Notes under the pieces: model-generated
The model's input: the letters and a program-made list of their open reading frames with translations, nothing else
What the model was told of the DNA's origin: nothing
Database searches by the model: none
Assembly (NCBI GenBank): GCA_002363385.1
Contig: DEVL01000002.1
Coordinates: 223,550 to 287,549, forward strand
Length of the DNA: 64,000 nucleotides
From: Stenotrophomonas maltophilia
GTDB taxonomy: Bacteria > Pseudomonadota > Gammaproteobacteria > Xanthomonadales > Xanthomonadaceae
Direction: 5' to 3'
Shown: positions 8,601-16,996 of the stretch, one piece after another
Numbering within the stretch: position 1 is the first letter of the stretch
Layout of the letters: every line of letters starts with the position of its first letter
Position numbers and translations under genes: made by a program

Positions 8601-8736
8601 GCAGGTCTTCCCGGAAACGAGCCAGGCGCCAGCGTAGCAAGCCGCGTCCCCCGCGTCCTCAACCGCACCGCAACATGCCGGTCTGCTGGGGCGGTGCTAG
8701 GATCACTCTTACCTGAATCGATCTAAATTCAACGCC

Positions 8737-11079
8737 ATGACAAAAACGGGGACGTTGCGCTGGTTGGGGCTCGCAGTAGGGGCGATGTTGGTGGCCGGCA
8801 CGGCCACGGCGGCACCGGCGAAGGTCGGCGAGCGTGCCTACGCGGCGGTTGATCCGTTCATCGGCACTGCAGGCGAGGGTCACACCTATCCCGGCGCCAC
8901 GGTCCCGTTCGGCATGGTCCAGCTCAGCCCGGACACCCGCATCCAGCCGCGCGAGAAGGCCTATGGGTGGGCGGCAGGCTACCGGCACGTCGACACCAGC
9001 ATCGTTGGCTTCTCGCACACGCATTTCTCGGGCAGCGGCCATTCCGATCTGGGTGATGTGCTGCTGATGCCGGTGCGCACCGATGCCAGCCTGGAGCGTG
9101 GCGACCCGGACAAACCTGGCAGCGGTTACACCTCGCGCTTCCGCCACGATGACGAGCGCGCCGAGCCGGGCTACTACGCGGTCACCCTGGATGACCCCAA
9201 GGTGCGCGCGGAACTCACCGCCAGCACCCGCGTGGGTGTGCACCGTTACACCTATCCGGCCAACCAGCCGGCGCGCGTGCTGCTGGACCTGCGCACCAGC
9301 CTCTACGACTATCCGGGCAAGATCCTATGGTCGCGTCTGCGTGCCCGCGAGGACGGCACCATCACCGGCTTCCGCGAGACCCGCGGATGGGCGCCAGGTC
9401 GCCAGCTGTATTTCGCGATGCGCTTCTCCCGCCCGCTGACCGGTCATGCGTTCCACAATACCGAGACCGACATCGCCTACAAGGGTTTCCCGCCGCCGGG
9501 GCACCAGAGCCCGGCCCAGCGTGCACAGATTGAAGGGCGCCAACTGGTGGGCACGTTTGATTTCGGCAAGCTCGATAAACCGCTGGTGGTGACGGTGGCG
9601 ATCTCCTCGGTCAGCGAGGCCGGTGCGATCGCCAACCTGGAGAGTGAAGTGCCGGGCTTCGATTTCGATCGCGTCCGAGCCGGGGCGAGAGCGCAATGGA
9701 CGCAGGCGCTGTCGGTGCTGGACATCGACGCGCCCGAGCATGACCGGCGCAGCGCCTACACCGCGCTGTACCACAGCCTGCTGGGGCCGACGGTCTTCAT
9801 GGACAGCGATGGCCAGTACCGCGGCTCGGACAACGCGGTGCATCGTGCCGAGGGCTACACCAACTATTCAACGTTCTCGCTGTGGGACACCTACCGAGCC
9901 CTGCATCCACTGCTCACCCTGGTGCAACCGGAGAAACGTAACAGCGATTTCATCAATTCGCTGCTCGCGCACCAGCACAACAGCGCCTACGGGATGCTGC
10001 CGGTATGGGCGTTCCACGGCCAGGAAACCTGGTGCATGATCGGCTACCACGCCGTGCCGGTGATCGCCGATGCCTACCTCAAGGGCATCCGCGGTTTCGA
10101 TGAGAACAAGGCATTGGCCGCCATGGTGGCCACCGCCAATTACGGACCGTACGACGGCATCGCGCAGTACCGCGAGCTGGGCTGGGTGCCGATCGATGAG
10201 GAAGGCGAAGCGGCCAGTAAGACGCTGGAATACGCCTTCGACGACTGGACCATCGCGCGCATGGCCAAGGCCATGGGCAACACGAAGGTCGCCGGTGAGT
10301 TCGAGAAGCGCGCCACCAACTGGCGCAACGCGTACGACAAGGACACCGGCTTCATGCGGGCGCGCAAGCGCGATGGCAGCTTCCGCACGCCGTTCGATCC
10401 GAGCGCCAGCGGCTACGGCACGGATTACACCGAAGGCAACGCCTGGCAGTACTCGTGGTATGTGCCGCACGATGTGGCGGGCCTGGCCGCCGCGCACGGG
10501 GGCAGCGACAGACTGCTGGCCCGGCTGGACGAGGTGTTCGAGGCCAAGGTCGACCCCTCGATCTTCGAACACATGGAAGACATCACCGGTCTGATCGGCT
10601 GGTACGCGCACGGCAACGAGCCCAGCCACCACGTGGCCTACCTGTATGCCCATGCCGGGCAGCCGTGGCGCACCCAGGCACGCCTGAAGCAGATCATGGA
10701 CACCCAGTATGCCGACCGTCCCGATGGCCTGGCCGGCAATGACGACCTTGGCCAGATGTCGGCCTGGTACGTGTTCACCGCGCTGGGCTTCTACCCGGTG
10801 GCGCCGGGCAGCGGCGAGTACATCATCGGCCGCCCGTTCCTGCCCAAGGCAGCACTGCATCTGCCCAACGGCAGGACCTTCACCATCGTTACCGACGGGC
10901 TGGGCAAGGGCCACGACCATGTCGGTTCGGTGACCCTCAATGGCCAGCCGCTGCAGCGTACCTTCCTGCGCCACGAGGAAATCCTGGCCGGTGGCGAGCT
11001 GCGCTTCACCCTCCAGGCCGAGCCGAACAAGGCTTGGCCGGGGCAGGGCGCGGAACAGCCGTACTCGATGTCCCGCTGA
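8737..11079 (+). CDS. GH92 family exo-alpha-mannosidase
   Basis: The protein has 780 residues with a signal peptide ending near TATAAP (residues 21-26). The N-terminal domain has the family signature VDPFIGTAGEGHTYPGA and FGMVQLSPDT. The (alpha/alpha)6 catalytic domain carries LAGNDDLGQMSAWYVF (about residues 665-680), including the conserved acidic residues and calcium-site region. GH92 enzymes are calcium-dependent, inverting alpha-mannosidases that trim N-glycans in the periplasm. Known xanthomonad N-glycan genes sit in longer clusters; here only the divergent Kelch lipoprotein is nearby. Confidence 0.93.
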   Translation: MTKTGTLRWLGLAVGAMLVAGTATAAPAKVGERAYAAVDPFIGTAGEGHTYPGATVPFGMVQLSPDTRIQPREKAYGWAAGYRHVDTSIVGFSHTHFSGSGHSDLGDVLLMPVRTDASLERGDPDKPGSGYTSRFRHDDERAEPGYYAVTLDDPKVRAELTASTRVGVHRYTYPANQPARVLLDLRTSLYDYPGKILWSRLRAREDGTITGFRETRGWAPGRQLYFAMRFSRPLTGHAFHNTETDIAYKGFPPPGHQSPAQRAQIEGRQLVGTFDFGKLDKPLVVTVAISSVSEAGAIANLESEVPGFDFDRVRAGARAQWTQALSVLDIDAPEHDRRSAYTALYHSLLGPTVFMDSDGQYRGSDNAVHRAEGYTNYSTFSLWDTYRALHPLLTLVQPEKRNSDFINSLLAHQHNSAYGMLPVWAFHGQETWCMIGYHAVPVIADAYLKGIRGFDENKALAAMVATANYGPYDGIAQYRELGWVPIDEEGEAASKTLEYAFDDWTIARMAKAMGNTKVAGEFEKRATNWRNAYDKDTGFMRARKRDGSFRTPFDPSASGYGTDYTEGNAWQYSWYVPHDVAGLAAAHGGSDRLLARLDEVFEAKVDPSIFEHMEDITGLIGWYAHGNEPSHHVAYLYAHAGQPWRTQARLKQIMDTQYADRPDGLAGNDDLGQMSAWYVFTALGFYPVAPGSGEYIIGRPFLPKAALHLPNGRTFTIVTDGLGKGHDHVGSVTLNGQPLQRTFLRHEEILAGGELRFTLQAEPNKAWPGQGAEQPYSMSR

Positions 11080-11097
11080 TCGGCTGCTGCGGCGTCT

Positions 11098-11136
11098 TTC
11101 TGGCCAAAATGGTATTTATGTCCAATTTGGCCAGAA
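11098..11136 (+). promoter_or_regulatory. Toxin-antitoxin promoter/operator: 11-bp inverted repeat and -10 box
   Basis: TTCTGGCCAAA (11098-11108) and TTTGGCCAGAA (11126-11136) are exact reverse complements. TATAGT at 11141-11146 is a good -10 candidate and lies 4 bp after the right arm, so the repeat overlaps the -35 region. The antitoxin start is 26 bp further on. Phd/YefM proteins bind such palindromes to repress their own operon, so this is probably the autoregulatory operator. Confidence 0.75.
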
Positions 11137-11172
11137 GGGGTATAGTAGGGCCATCCCGTACTGGAGCGTGCC

Positions 11173-11514
11173 ATGACCCTGCCACTGGATCTGCCCGGCC
11201 TTGAAAAGGCCACGGCGTCGTCGGTGAAAACCCGCGGCTGGCCCAGCCTGATGCGGACCGTTCGGGAGAAACAGGCCTTGGTGATCACCAACCACAATCA
11301 CCCCGAAGCGGTGATCGTGGACATCAAGACCTACCAGGAGCTGCTGGCCAAGGCCGCTGGTGGCGACGCCGATGAGCGTCTGGGCGAGCTGGAACGGCTG
11401 CGTGCCGCGTTCGATACCACGCTGGCCAGCCTGGGCCGCGATGGCGGGCTGGGCAAGGTGCTGGGTCAGCCGATCCGCCGTGGCCGCAAGGTCGCCCTCG
11501 GCAGCCCCCTCTGA
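11173..11514 (+). CDS. Phd/YefM-like antitoxin
   Basis: The protein has 113 residues. The N-terminal 60 have the Phd/YefM DNA-binding fold pattern (SLMRTVREKQALVITNHNHP then EAVIVDIKTYQELLA). The remaining part is a charged helix (GELERLRAAFDTTLA) suited to wrapping a toxin, ending in a basic tail. GGAG precedes the ATG. It lies 3 bp upstream of the zeta-toxin gene and behind a perfect inverted repeat. Zeta toxins are classically paired with epsilon antitoxins, so a Phd-type partner is unusual. Confidence 0.85.
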   Translation: MTLPLDLPGLEKATASSVKTRGWPSLMRTVREKQALVITNHNHPEAVIVDIKTYQELLAKAAGGDADERLGELERLRAAFDTTLASLGRDGGLGKVLGQPIRRGRKVALGSPL

Positions 11515-11517
11515 CCG

Positions 11518-12141
11518 ATGGGGCGCATTCTGGTCCTGGCCGGCGTCAATGGTGCCGGCAAGAGTTCGCTGCTGGGCATGTGGCTGGAAGAAGAAGGCCT
11601 GACTTGGTTCAACCCGGATACGTTCACCCGGCGTCTGGTGGAGACTGGTTGGTCGCTGGGCGAGGCCAATGCTGCGGCCTGGAACGAGGGCGCGCGTCGG
11701 CTGCGACAGGCGATCGACGAGGGCACCGACTTCGCGTTTGAAACCACTTTGGGCGGCAATACGATTCCGCGCCTGCTACGCGAAGCCTGCGACCGGCACG
11801 ACGTGGCGATCTGGTTCTGCGGCCTGCAGAGCGTGGAACTCCATATGGAACGTGTCGCCGCACGGGTCAGCCGCGGCGGACATGACATTCCCGCCGACAA
11901 GATCCGCGCCCGCTACGATTCCTCCCGTGAGAACCTCTTGGCGCTGTTGCCGCATCTGGCCGAGCTGCATGTCTACGACAACAGTGCGCCGGCCGACGCC
12001 GATGGCGCCGAGCCGTTGCCGGTGCTGCAATTGGACCGCACCGGACTGCACTATCCGGCCTCGGCGATCGAGCTGCTGCAGACGCCTGACTGGGCCAAGC
12101 CGATCGTGATGCGCGCCATGGAGCTGCATGGCATCCGGTGA
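11518..12141 (+). CDS. Zeta toxin family kinase
   Basis: The protein has 207 residues. GVNGAGKSS at 9-17 is the Walker A loop, WFNPDTF follows in the substrate region, and FETTLGG resembles the zeta-toxin segment that contacts the sugar nucleotide. RVSRGGHDIPADKIRARYDSS is a strongly conserved segment of this family, with arginines for phosphate binding. Zeta toxins phosphorylate UDP-N-acetylglucosamine and block wall synthesis; related members act on other small molecules. Only 3 bp separate it from the antitoxin, and it has no clear ribosome site of its own, so translation is probably coupled. Confidence 0.88.
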   Translation: MGRILVLAGVNGAGKSSLLGMWLEEEGLTWFNPDTFTRRLVETGWSLGEANAAAWNEGARRLRQAIDEGTDFAFETTLGGNTIPRLLREACDRHDVAIWFCGLQSVELHMERVAARVSRGGHDIPADKIRARYDSSRENLLALLPHLAELHVYDNSAPADADGAEPLPVLQLDRTGLHYPASAIELLQTPDWAKPIVMRAMELHGIR

Positions 12142-12174
12142 GGCAACACCTCGCGGCTGCGCCTGAAGGCGGCC

Positions 12175-13254
12175 TCAGCCCACCGGCTCGTGGATCGGAC
12201 ACCCATTGAACCGCGAGCGGAATTGACGTGAGGCAGCCATCACCACGCGGCGCGCGCGGTTCAACCCGCCGAGCGGACGATGCTCGGCCAACGCATGCCA
12301 TGGTGCGAACGCCAGTGCATCCTCGATGCCGGGAGAGGTGTCAGGCTGCCACGCCTTCTGCTGCGCCACGCTCAGGCGTGCGACCGGCAGGAACGGGCTG
12401 TCCGCCTCGGGCCACACTACCGATGCGTCCTCGATCGGCATCTGCTCCACGTCGCGGCACAACTGCACGCGCAGTTCCCATTCCACTGGATTGGGAAGAT
12501 CGGTGAAGAAGGTGACCACCGCCTCGCGCTGCGCGTCGGCGTCCGAGCCGATCTTGTCCCCGGTCAGCGCGAGCAGGTCGGGTGAGATCGGGGCCAGCGA
12601 GAACTTGGCCATGTACGGGCCGTAGAGGAACGGTACCTGACTGAAGAAGGTCTCGCCCAATGGATGATGCTGCGGCTCGCCGCCCATGCCCTTCAACGTG
12701 GCGCTTTGCCCGCCGACTGCCTCCAGCGCCGCTTCGGCGCCACGCAGCGTGGCCGAAATCATCCGCTTGGTGCGCGGCATCCGCTCGGTGGTGGCGGCCA
12801 GCAGCTTGGCTGAGCGCAGGAAGCCGGCCACGCCCGGCGTGTTGAACGCTGGTCCATTGACCATCAGGAAATCCTGCGTGTGTTCTTCCTCGGCGCCTTC
12901 CGCGCGGGGCCCGTCCACGCCAATGACTTTGAGCGCCATCGCCCGCGGGGTGGAGACCGAATCCGGAAGCTGCTCAGCGGGCGGCGACGACAGGCGAACC
13001 AGCGCGTCGTAGCTGCCAGGCCGCGCAAAAAGACCGTGGCGCAGCTCTGCAGGCAACCCATCCAACACCCGCAGCCGCCCCTTCAGCAGGCCCTGGCCTT
13101 TGGCATGCACCGCGCGGTGCGCATGACCTTCCTGCTCGGCAACGGTCAACGCCATCCGCGCGAATACCTCGGCCAGCTCATGGATGTGCGTCGTTTCCTC
13201 CGCGTCTGCATGTTCGAGGGAGGCGTGGTAGAGAACGGGTGGGCGCAGCGACAT
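12175..13254 (-). CDS. Catalase-like heme protein
   Basis: I chose the ATG at 13254 because AGGAG precedes it by about 6 nt; the open frame extends upstream. The product has 359 residues and no signal peptide. VHAKGQGLLKG (the catalase His region), LVRLSS, RAMALKVIGV, TQDFLMVNGPAF and the C-terminal HRPLGGLNRARR follow the order of the clade of short catalase-like proteins (y4iL/SrpA-related), which lack the full catalase domain. It probably binds heme and acts on peroxides or as a peroxygenase. Convergent with the zeta-toxin gene: the arms TGAGGC and GCCTCA contain the two stop codons. Confidence 0.8.
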   Translation of the reverse strand: MSLRPPVLYHASLEHADAEETTHIHELAEVFARMALTVAEQEGHAHRAVHAKGQGLLKGRLRVLDGLPAELRHGLFARPGSYDALVRLSSPPAEQLPDSVSTPRAMALKVIGVDGPRAEGAEEEHTQDFLMVNGPAFNTPGVAGFLRSAKLLAATTERMPRTKRMISATLRGAEAALEAVGGQSATLKGMGGEPQHHPLGETFFSQVPFLYGPYMAKFSLAPISPDLLALTGDKIGSDADAQREAVVTFFTDLPNPVEWELRVQLCRDVEQMPIEDASVVWPEADSPFLPVARLSVAQQKAWQPDTSPGIEDALAFAPWHALAEHRPLGGLNRARRVVMAASRQFRSRFNGCPIHEPVG

Positions 13255-13337
13255 GGGGGCTCCTGTGGGGTCAAGGGCAACAACGAACGACGCGCTGCGC
13301 GGGGAGTCCGGCTCCCCGGCAGCGGCTTCCATCGAAA

Positions 13338-13835
13338 TCAAGCTGCAGCAGCCTTTGCATTGCCACCACCGGCGAGGGCCAGCAGGGTGAGCTTTTCGTC
13401 GGTGGCCTTCTCTTCCTCCAACGTTTCCAGCAGCAACGGTACAGCCGCCTTGTAACCCAGTTGCTTGGCCATCGCGGCGATGGTGCCGTAGGAGGCGATT
13501 TCGTAGTGCTCCACTTTCTGCGCACCACCGATCAGCGCGGCATCGCGCACCGGGCCTTCCTCAATGCTGTCGATGGCCTCCTTGCCTTCTTCGACCAGGC
13601 CCTCCATCGCGGCACATTTGATCCGCTTGAGCCGGATACCCAGCAGTTCGACCACCTGATCGATGCGCTCGATCTGACCCTGGGTTTCTTCCAGGTGCAG
13701 GGTGAAGGCGGCGGCGAGGTCTGGATTGGACGCGGCGCGTGCGAGCTTCGGCAGCGCCTTGGTAAGCTGCTTTTCTGCGCTGTAGATATCCGAGAGCTCG
13801 TGGATGAACAGGTCTTCTGCGGTCTTGATCGCCAT
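13338..13835 (-). CDS. YciF-like ferritin-like protein (DUF892)
   Basis: The protein has 165 residues, matching the length of E. coli YciF. It starts MAIKTAEDLFIHELSDIYSA; the sequence upstream in frame is not protein-like. Four helices with E-x-Q and H-x-x-E patterns (AEKQLTKALPKLA, HLEETQGQIERI, KVEHYEIASYGT) form the ferritin-like bundle. Family members are linked to osmotic and general stress, with unknown chemistry. The ribosome site is weak. The gene lies upstream of the catalase-like gene on the same strand, which suggests a shared oxidative-stress role. Confidence 0.85.
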   Translation of the reverse strand: MAIKTAEDLFIHELSDIYSAEKQLTKALPKLARAASNPDLAAAFTLHLEETQGQIERIDQVVELLGIRLKRIKCAAMEGLVEEGKEAIDSIEEGPVRDAALIGGAQKVEHYEIASYGTIAAMAKQLGYKAAVPLLLETLEEEKATDEKLTLLALAGGGNAKAAAA

Positions 13836-13926
13836 GGAGGTACTGCCGGTAGGTGGTGAGCCACCGACGCTAGGCGCATCGGTGTTAGTCCAGCGCGCGT
13901 TGTTGTGAAGGGGGCCTGCACGCCGC

Positions 13927-14505
13927 TCAGGGCGCATCCCGCCATGCCTTCAGGAGCGGCAGCGGATCGTAGGCGCCGTCGGTACCGTAGATACCCCAAT
14001 GCAGATGCGGCGGCGTGCCCTTGGCATTGCCGGTGTCGCCGACATAGCCCAGCACCGTGCCTTGCTCGATGACCTGACCTCGTTCCAATCCTTCACGCCA
14101 GTCGTCCAGGTGGGCGTAGTAGTAGCGCTCGCGCGCCGGGCCCATCACCCACACCTGACGCCCACCCAGGCCACCCTCGCGAATATCCGTGACGATGCCC
14201 GGTGTAGCGCTGCGCACCTCGGTGCCACGTTTGGCGAAGATGTCCACGCCGGCATGCGTGCGGTCACGGCCACGGGGCGCGCCGAAGGTATCGGCCACCT
14301 GTCGTGCCGAAACCCCGGCCACGGGAACGGGCAGGGCGGTCGGGGCTGGCATCTGCGACAGGCGCCAGAGCGCCCGGGGCGATTCGGCGATGGGGCTGTT
14401 CCACAGCACGCCTGCCACCACGATGCAGACGACAAGAATGAACACGCGCACGAGCCAGCGTCGTACGCCGCGGGCCGGGGAGGTGGCCGAGAGCGGGGAT
14501 TTCAC
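13927..14505 (-). CDS. M23 family membrane-anchored metallopeptidase
   Basis: I propose a GTG start at 14505, which overlaps the stop of the glycosylase gene as GTGA. The product has 192 residues. One membrane segment at about 18-34 anchors it to the inner membrane. The peptidase domain has H-A-G-V-D (His84 and Asp88) and H-L-H-W-G (His167 and His169), the zinc and catalytic residues of LytM-type enzymes. It should cut peptidoglycan cross-bridges or activate amidases in the periplasm. The coupling to a DNA repair gene is probably only positional. Confidence 0.82.
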   Translation of the reverse strand: MKSPLSATSPARGVRRWLVRVFILVVCIVVAGVLWNSPIAESPRALWRLSQMPAPTALPVPVAGVSARQVADTFGAPRGRDRTHAGVDIFAKRGTEVRSATPGIVTDIREGGLGGRQVWVMGPARERYYYAHLDDWREGLERGQVIEQGTVLGYVGDTGNAKGTPPHLHWGIYGTDGAYDPLPLLKAWRDAP

Positions 14506-15122
14506 GATAGGGTCCCGCCCGTCTTCTTCGCCCTGGTGCGTCCCGACACGTGCAGGTGCGCCGGCACGTGCCAGCGCCACGGAAAGTCGATTGCCTTGGT
14601 GATGCCGATCCGTGGCCCGACCGCCGGGGCCTCCGGTGGCGCCATGCCATCGGACACGAGGCGGATGCCACGGTCATTGCGCACCAGATCCGCGCCATCC
14701 AAGGCCTTGGTGATGCCCATCGCCTGCGACAACCGCCCCGGCCCGCTGGCTAGGTCACGCTCACGCTTGATTGCCGGGCGCGCCTCGCGGATCAGCTCCA
14801 GCCCGGCGACCGGCTCCAGGGCGCGCAGCAGTACACCCCAGCCCTGGCCGACGTCACCACACACTGCGTTCGAGCCCCAATGCATGCCGTAGCTGAAATA
14901 CACGTACAGATGCCCGGCTTCACCGAACATCGTGGCGGTGCGCGCGGTCATGCCGCGATACGAATGCGCGGCCGGATCCTGCTCTCCTGCATACGCTTCC
15001 ACCTCCACGATGCGGCCTGCGCGACCGTCATCGCGCACCAGCAGCTTGTTGAGCAGCTCGGGCGCCACCTCGGCTGGGTGGCGCTGGTAAAAGCGCCGCG
15101 GCAGCACCTTCCAGGTTTTCAT
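14502..15122 (-). CDS. DNA-3-methyladenine glycosylase (Mpg/AAG type)
   Basis: The protein has 206 residues, the usual size of bacterial Mpg. LLNKLLVRDDGRAGRIVEVEAYAGEQDPAAHSY includes the Glu of the VEVEAY motif that activates water for base removal. Next come the FGEAGHLYVYFSYGMHWGSN block and LASGPGRLSQAMGI. It removes alkylated purines such as 3-methyladenine and hypoxanthine from DNA, starting base excision repair. Exonuclease III (AP endonuclease) is encoded divergently about 180 bp away, a fitting neighbour for the next repair step. Confidence 0.92.
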   Translation of the reverse strand: MKTWKVLPRRFYQRHPAEVAPELLNKLLVRDDGRAGRIVEVEAYAGEQDPAAHSYRGMTARTATMFGEAGHLYVYFSYGMHWGSNAVCGDVGQGWGVLLRALEPVAGLELIREARPAIKRERDLASGPGRLSQAMGITKALDGADLVRNDRGIRLVSDGMAPPEAPAVGPRIGITKAIDFPWRWHVPAHLHVSGRTRAKKTGGTLS

Positions 15123-15301
15123 GATCCTCCGCGCAATGGATGCACCGTACCGGTCCGAAACGAGGGCTTACTGTGACGCGGAAAGGGTCAATGCACGATC
15201 AACGCGACGCCATCGTCACGCCATGCTCGCCCGGCACTCGCGCCAGGTTGATTGATGCAGGGCAATCCTCAAGGTCTGTGACCGCCGCGATGAAGCGCGC
15301 C

Positions 15302-16108
15302 ATGCCCACCAGAAAGCGCCTGAAAATCGTGACCTTCAATGTCAACGGCGTGCTGACCCGGCTGCCGCATCTGCTCGCATGGCTGGCGCGCGAACAACCG
15401 GACATCGTAGCGTTGCAGGAACTCAAGGCGACGCAGGAAGCCTTTCCGGAAGCGGCCATCCGCGACGCTGGATACGGCTGCATCTGGCAGGGGCAGCGCT
15501 CGTGGAACGGCGTTGCGCTGCTGGCCCGCGGGCAGGACCCGATCGAAAGCCGGCGCGGGTTGCCCGGGGATCCCAAAGATGATCAGAGTCGTTATCTGGA
15601 AGCGGCAGCGCATGGTGTGATCGTGGGCGGTCTGTACCTACCCAACGGCAATCCGCGGCCGGGGCCCAAGTTCGATTACAAGCTGACGTGGATGCAACGC
15701 CTGCATCGGCACGCGAAAAGCCTGGTCGCGCTGCCGCACCCGGTCGCGTTGATCGGCGATTTCAACGTCGTGCCCACGGATGCGGATATCTACGACCCCA
15801 AATCGTGGCGCAAGGACGCGCTGCTGCAGCCCGAGGTCCGCGAGGCCTACCGGGCGCTGCTCGACCAGGGCTGGACCGACAGCCTGCGCGCCGTGCATGG
15901 CGATGCCCAGATCTTCACCTTCTGGGACTACTTCCGTGAACACTTCGCCCGCGGCCGCGGGCTACGCATCGATCATCTGCTGCTCAATCCGGTGCTTGCG
16001 CCTCTCCTCAAGGACGCAGGCGTTGACAGTTGGGTGCGGGCGCTGGAAAAGCCCAGCGATCACGCGCCGACCTGGATCGAGGTACTGGCGCCGCCGAAGC
16101 CCCGATAG
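15302..16108 (+). CDS. xthA: Exodeoxyribonuclease III
   Basis: The product has 268 residues from the ATG at 15302; an ATG at 15290 would add four residues and is also possible. LKIVTFNVNGV, LQELKAT (catalytic Glu), LYLPNGNP, LIGDFNVVPTDADIYDP (Asp and Asn) and the C-terminal PSDHAP (catalytic His) form the complete ExoIII/APE active site. It cuts DNA at abasic sites and has 3' exonuclease activity. It is divergent from the 3-methyladenine glycosylase gene, which creates the abasic sites it would process. Confidence 0.93.
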   Translation: MPTRKRLKIVTFNVNGVLTRLPHLLAWLAREQPDIVALQELKATQEAFPEAAIRDAGYGCIWQGQRSWNGVALLARGQDPIESRRGLPGDPKDDQSRYLEAAAHGVIVGGLYLPNGNPRPGPKFDYKLTWMQRLHRHAKSLVALPHPVALIGDFNVVPTDADIYDPKSWRKDALLQPEVREAYRALLDQGWTDSLRAVHGDAQIFTFWDYFREHFARGRGLRIDHLLLNPVLAPLLKDAGVDSWVRALEKPSDHAPTWIEVLAPPKPR

Positions 16109-16182
16109 CCGTAGCGGACCGATATCGAAAACACCCCTGACGCGGTAGAGTCGTCCGGCAGGCCGTTTGCGAGGGTATTGCC

Positions 16183-16980
16183 ATGCCATATCGGAAAAGA
16201 GACATCGCCGCGGGTGTCGGCGAAGGCAAGCGGCTGCCTGCCGGTCCAGAGACCCCCGTGTTCTGCCGAGCGCGTGAGTATCCCGCCGGAACGATCATCG
16301 CCCTGCATCATCATCCAGACCGCCATCAGCTGGTCTATGCCGAAACCGGCGTGCTGGTGGTCCAGGCCGGGGCAGGGCGCTGGGTCGTCCCGAGCACGCG
16401 CGCGATCTGGATCCCGGCCGGCATGGGGCACAAGGTCAGCTGTATCGGCGCGGTCGGCATGCGCAGCCTGTACATCCTGCCGGAGGCGATTGCCCAGCCG
16501 CCGGCCAGTGCGTCGACGGTGTCGGTCACGCCTTTGCTGGCCGCCCTGATCCACGCGGCGATGGACGTCGCTGCACCGTACCAGGCCGATTCGCGCGATG
16601 GCAGGCTGATGCAATTGATCCTGGATGAGCTGCAGCTGTTGCCGGTACTGCCACTGCACCTGCCGCAGCCGACCGACCCACGCCTGCAGCTCATCGGTCA
16701 GCAGCTGGAATCCACGCCTGACGACCCATCCACGCTTCAGGACTGGGCCCGGCGTCTGGGCGTGGATGTCAAAACCATCCAGCGTCTGTGTGCACGCGAG
16801 CTGGGCATGACCTTCGGACAATGGCGCCAACAGGCGCGTCTACTGCGTGCACTGGAACAGTTGGCACACGGCGAGAAGGTGATCGACGTGGCGCTCGCGC
16901 TGGGCTATGCCAGTCCGAGTGCCTTCACCGCGATGTTCAAAAAGCGCTTCGGGCAGCTGCCGAGTCAATTCTTCCACTGA
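16183..16980 (+). CDS. AraC family transcriptional regulator
   Basis: The protein has 265 residues. The N-terminal cupin sensor (ALHHHPDRHQLVYAETGVLVV, then IWIPAGMGHKV) has clustered histidines. The C-terminal double HTH domain includes LGVDVKTIQRLCARELGMTF and the classic final helix pair IDVALALGYASPSAFTAMFKKRFGQLPS. This cupin-AraC subtype often controls an adjacent exporter. The convergent neighbour is a fosmidomycin-type exporter with only 10 bp between the two stops, so it may be the target. Confidence 0.9.
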   Translation: MPYRKRDIAAGVGEGKRLPAGPETPVFCRAREYPAGTIIALHHHPDRHQLVYAETGVLVVQAGAGRWVVPSTRAIWIPAGMGHKVSCIGAVGMRSLYILPEAIAQPPASASTVSVTPLLAALIHAAMDVAAPYQADSRDGRLMQLILDELQLLPVLPLHLPQPTDPRLQLIGQQLESTPDDPSTLQDWARRLGVDVKTIQRLCARELGMTFGQWRQQARLLRALEQLAHGEKVIDVALALGYASPSAFTAMFKKRFGQLPSQFFH

Positions 16981-16996
16981 GGCAGACGCCTCAGTG
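16975..16996. terminator. Bidirectional stem-loop between convergent genes
   Basis: CACTGAGGC (16975-16983) and GCCTCAGTG (16988-16996) are exact reverse complements with a 4-nt loop. The stem contains the stop codons of both the AraC gene and the exporter gene. There is no T-run, so it may act as a weak terminator or only protect the 3' ends of both messages. Confidence 0.65.

Noticed and set aside
8714..8729. GAATCGATCTAAATTC before the GH92 gene as a LacI-type operator
   Set aside because: Only the outer GAAT/ATTC and an inner ATCGAT are symmetric. This is too weak without comparison with relatives.
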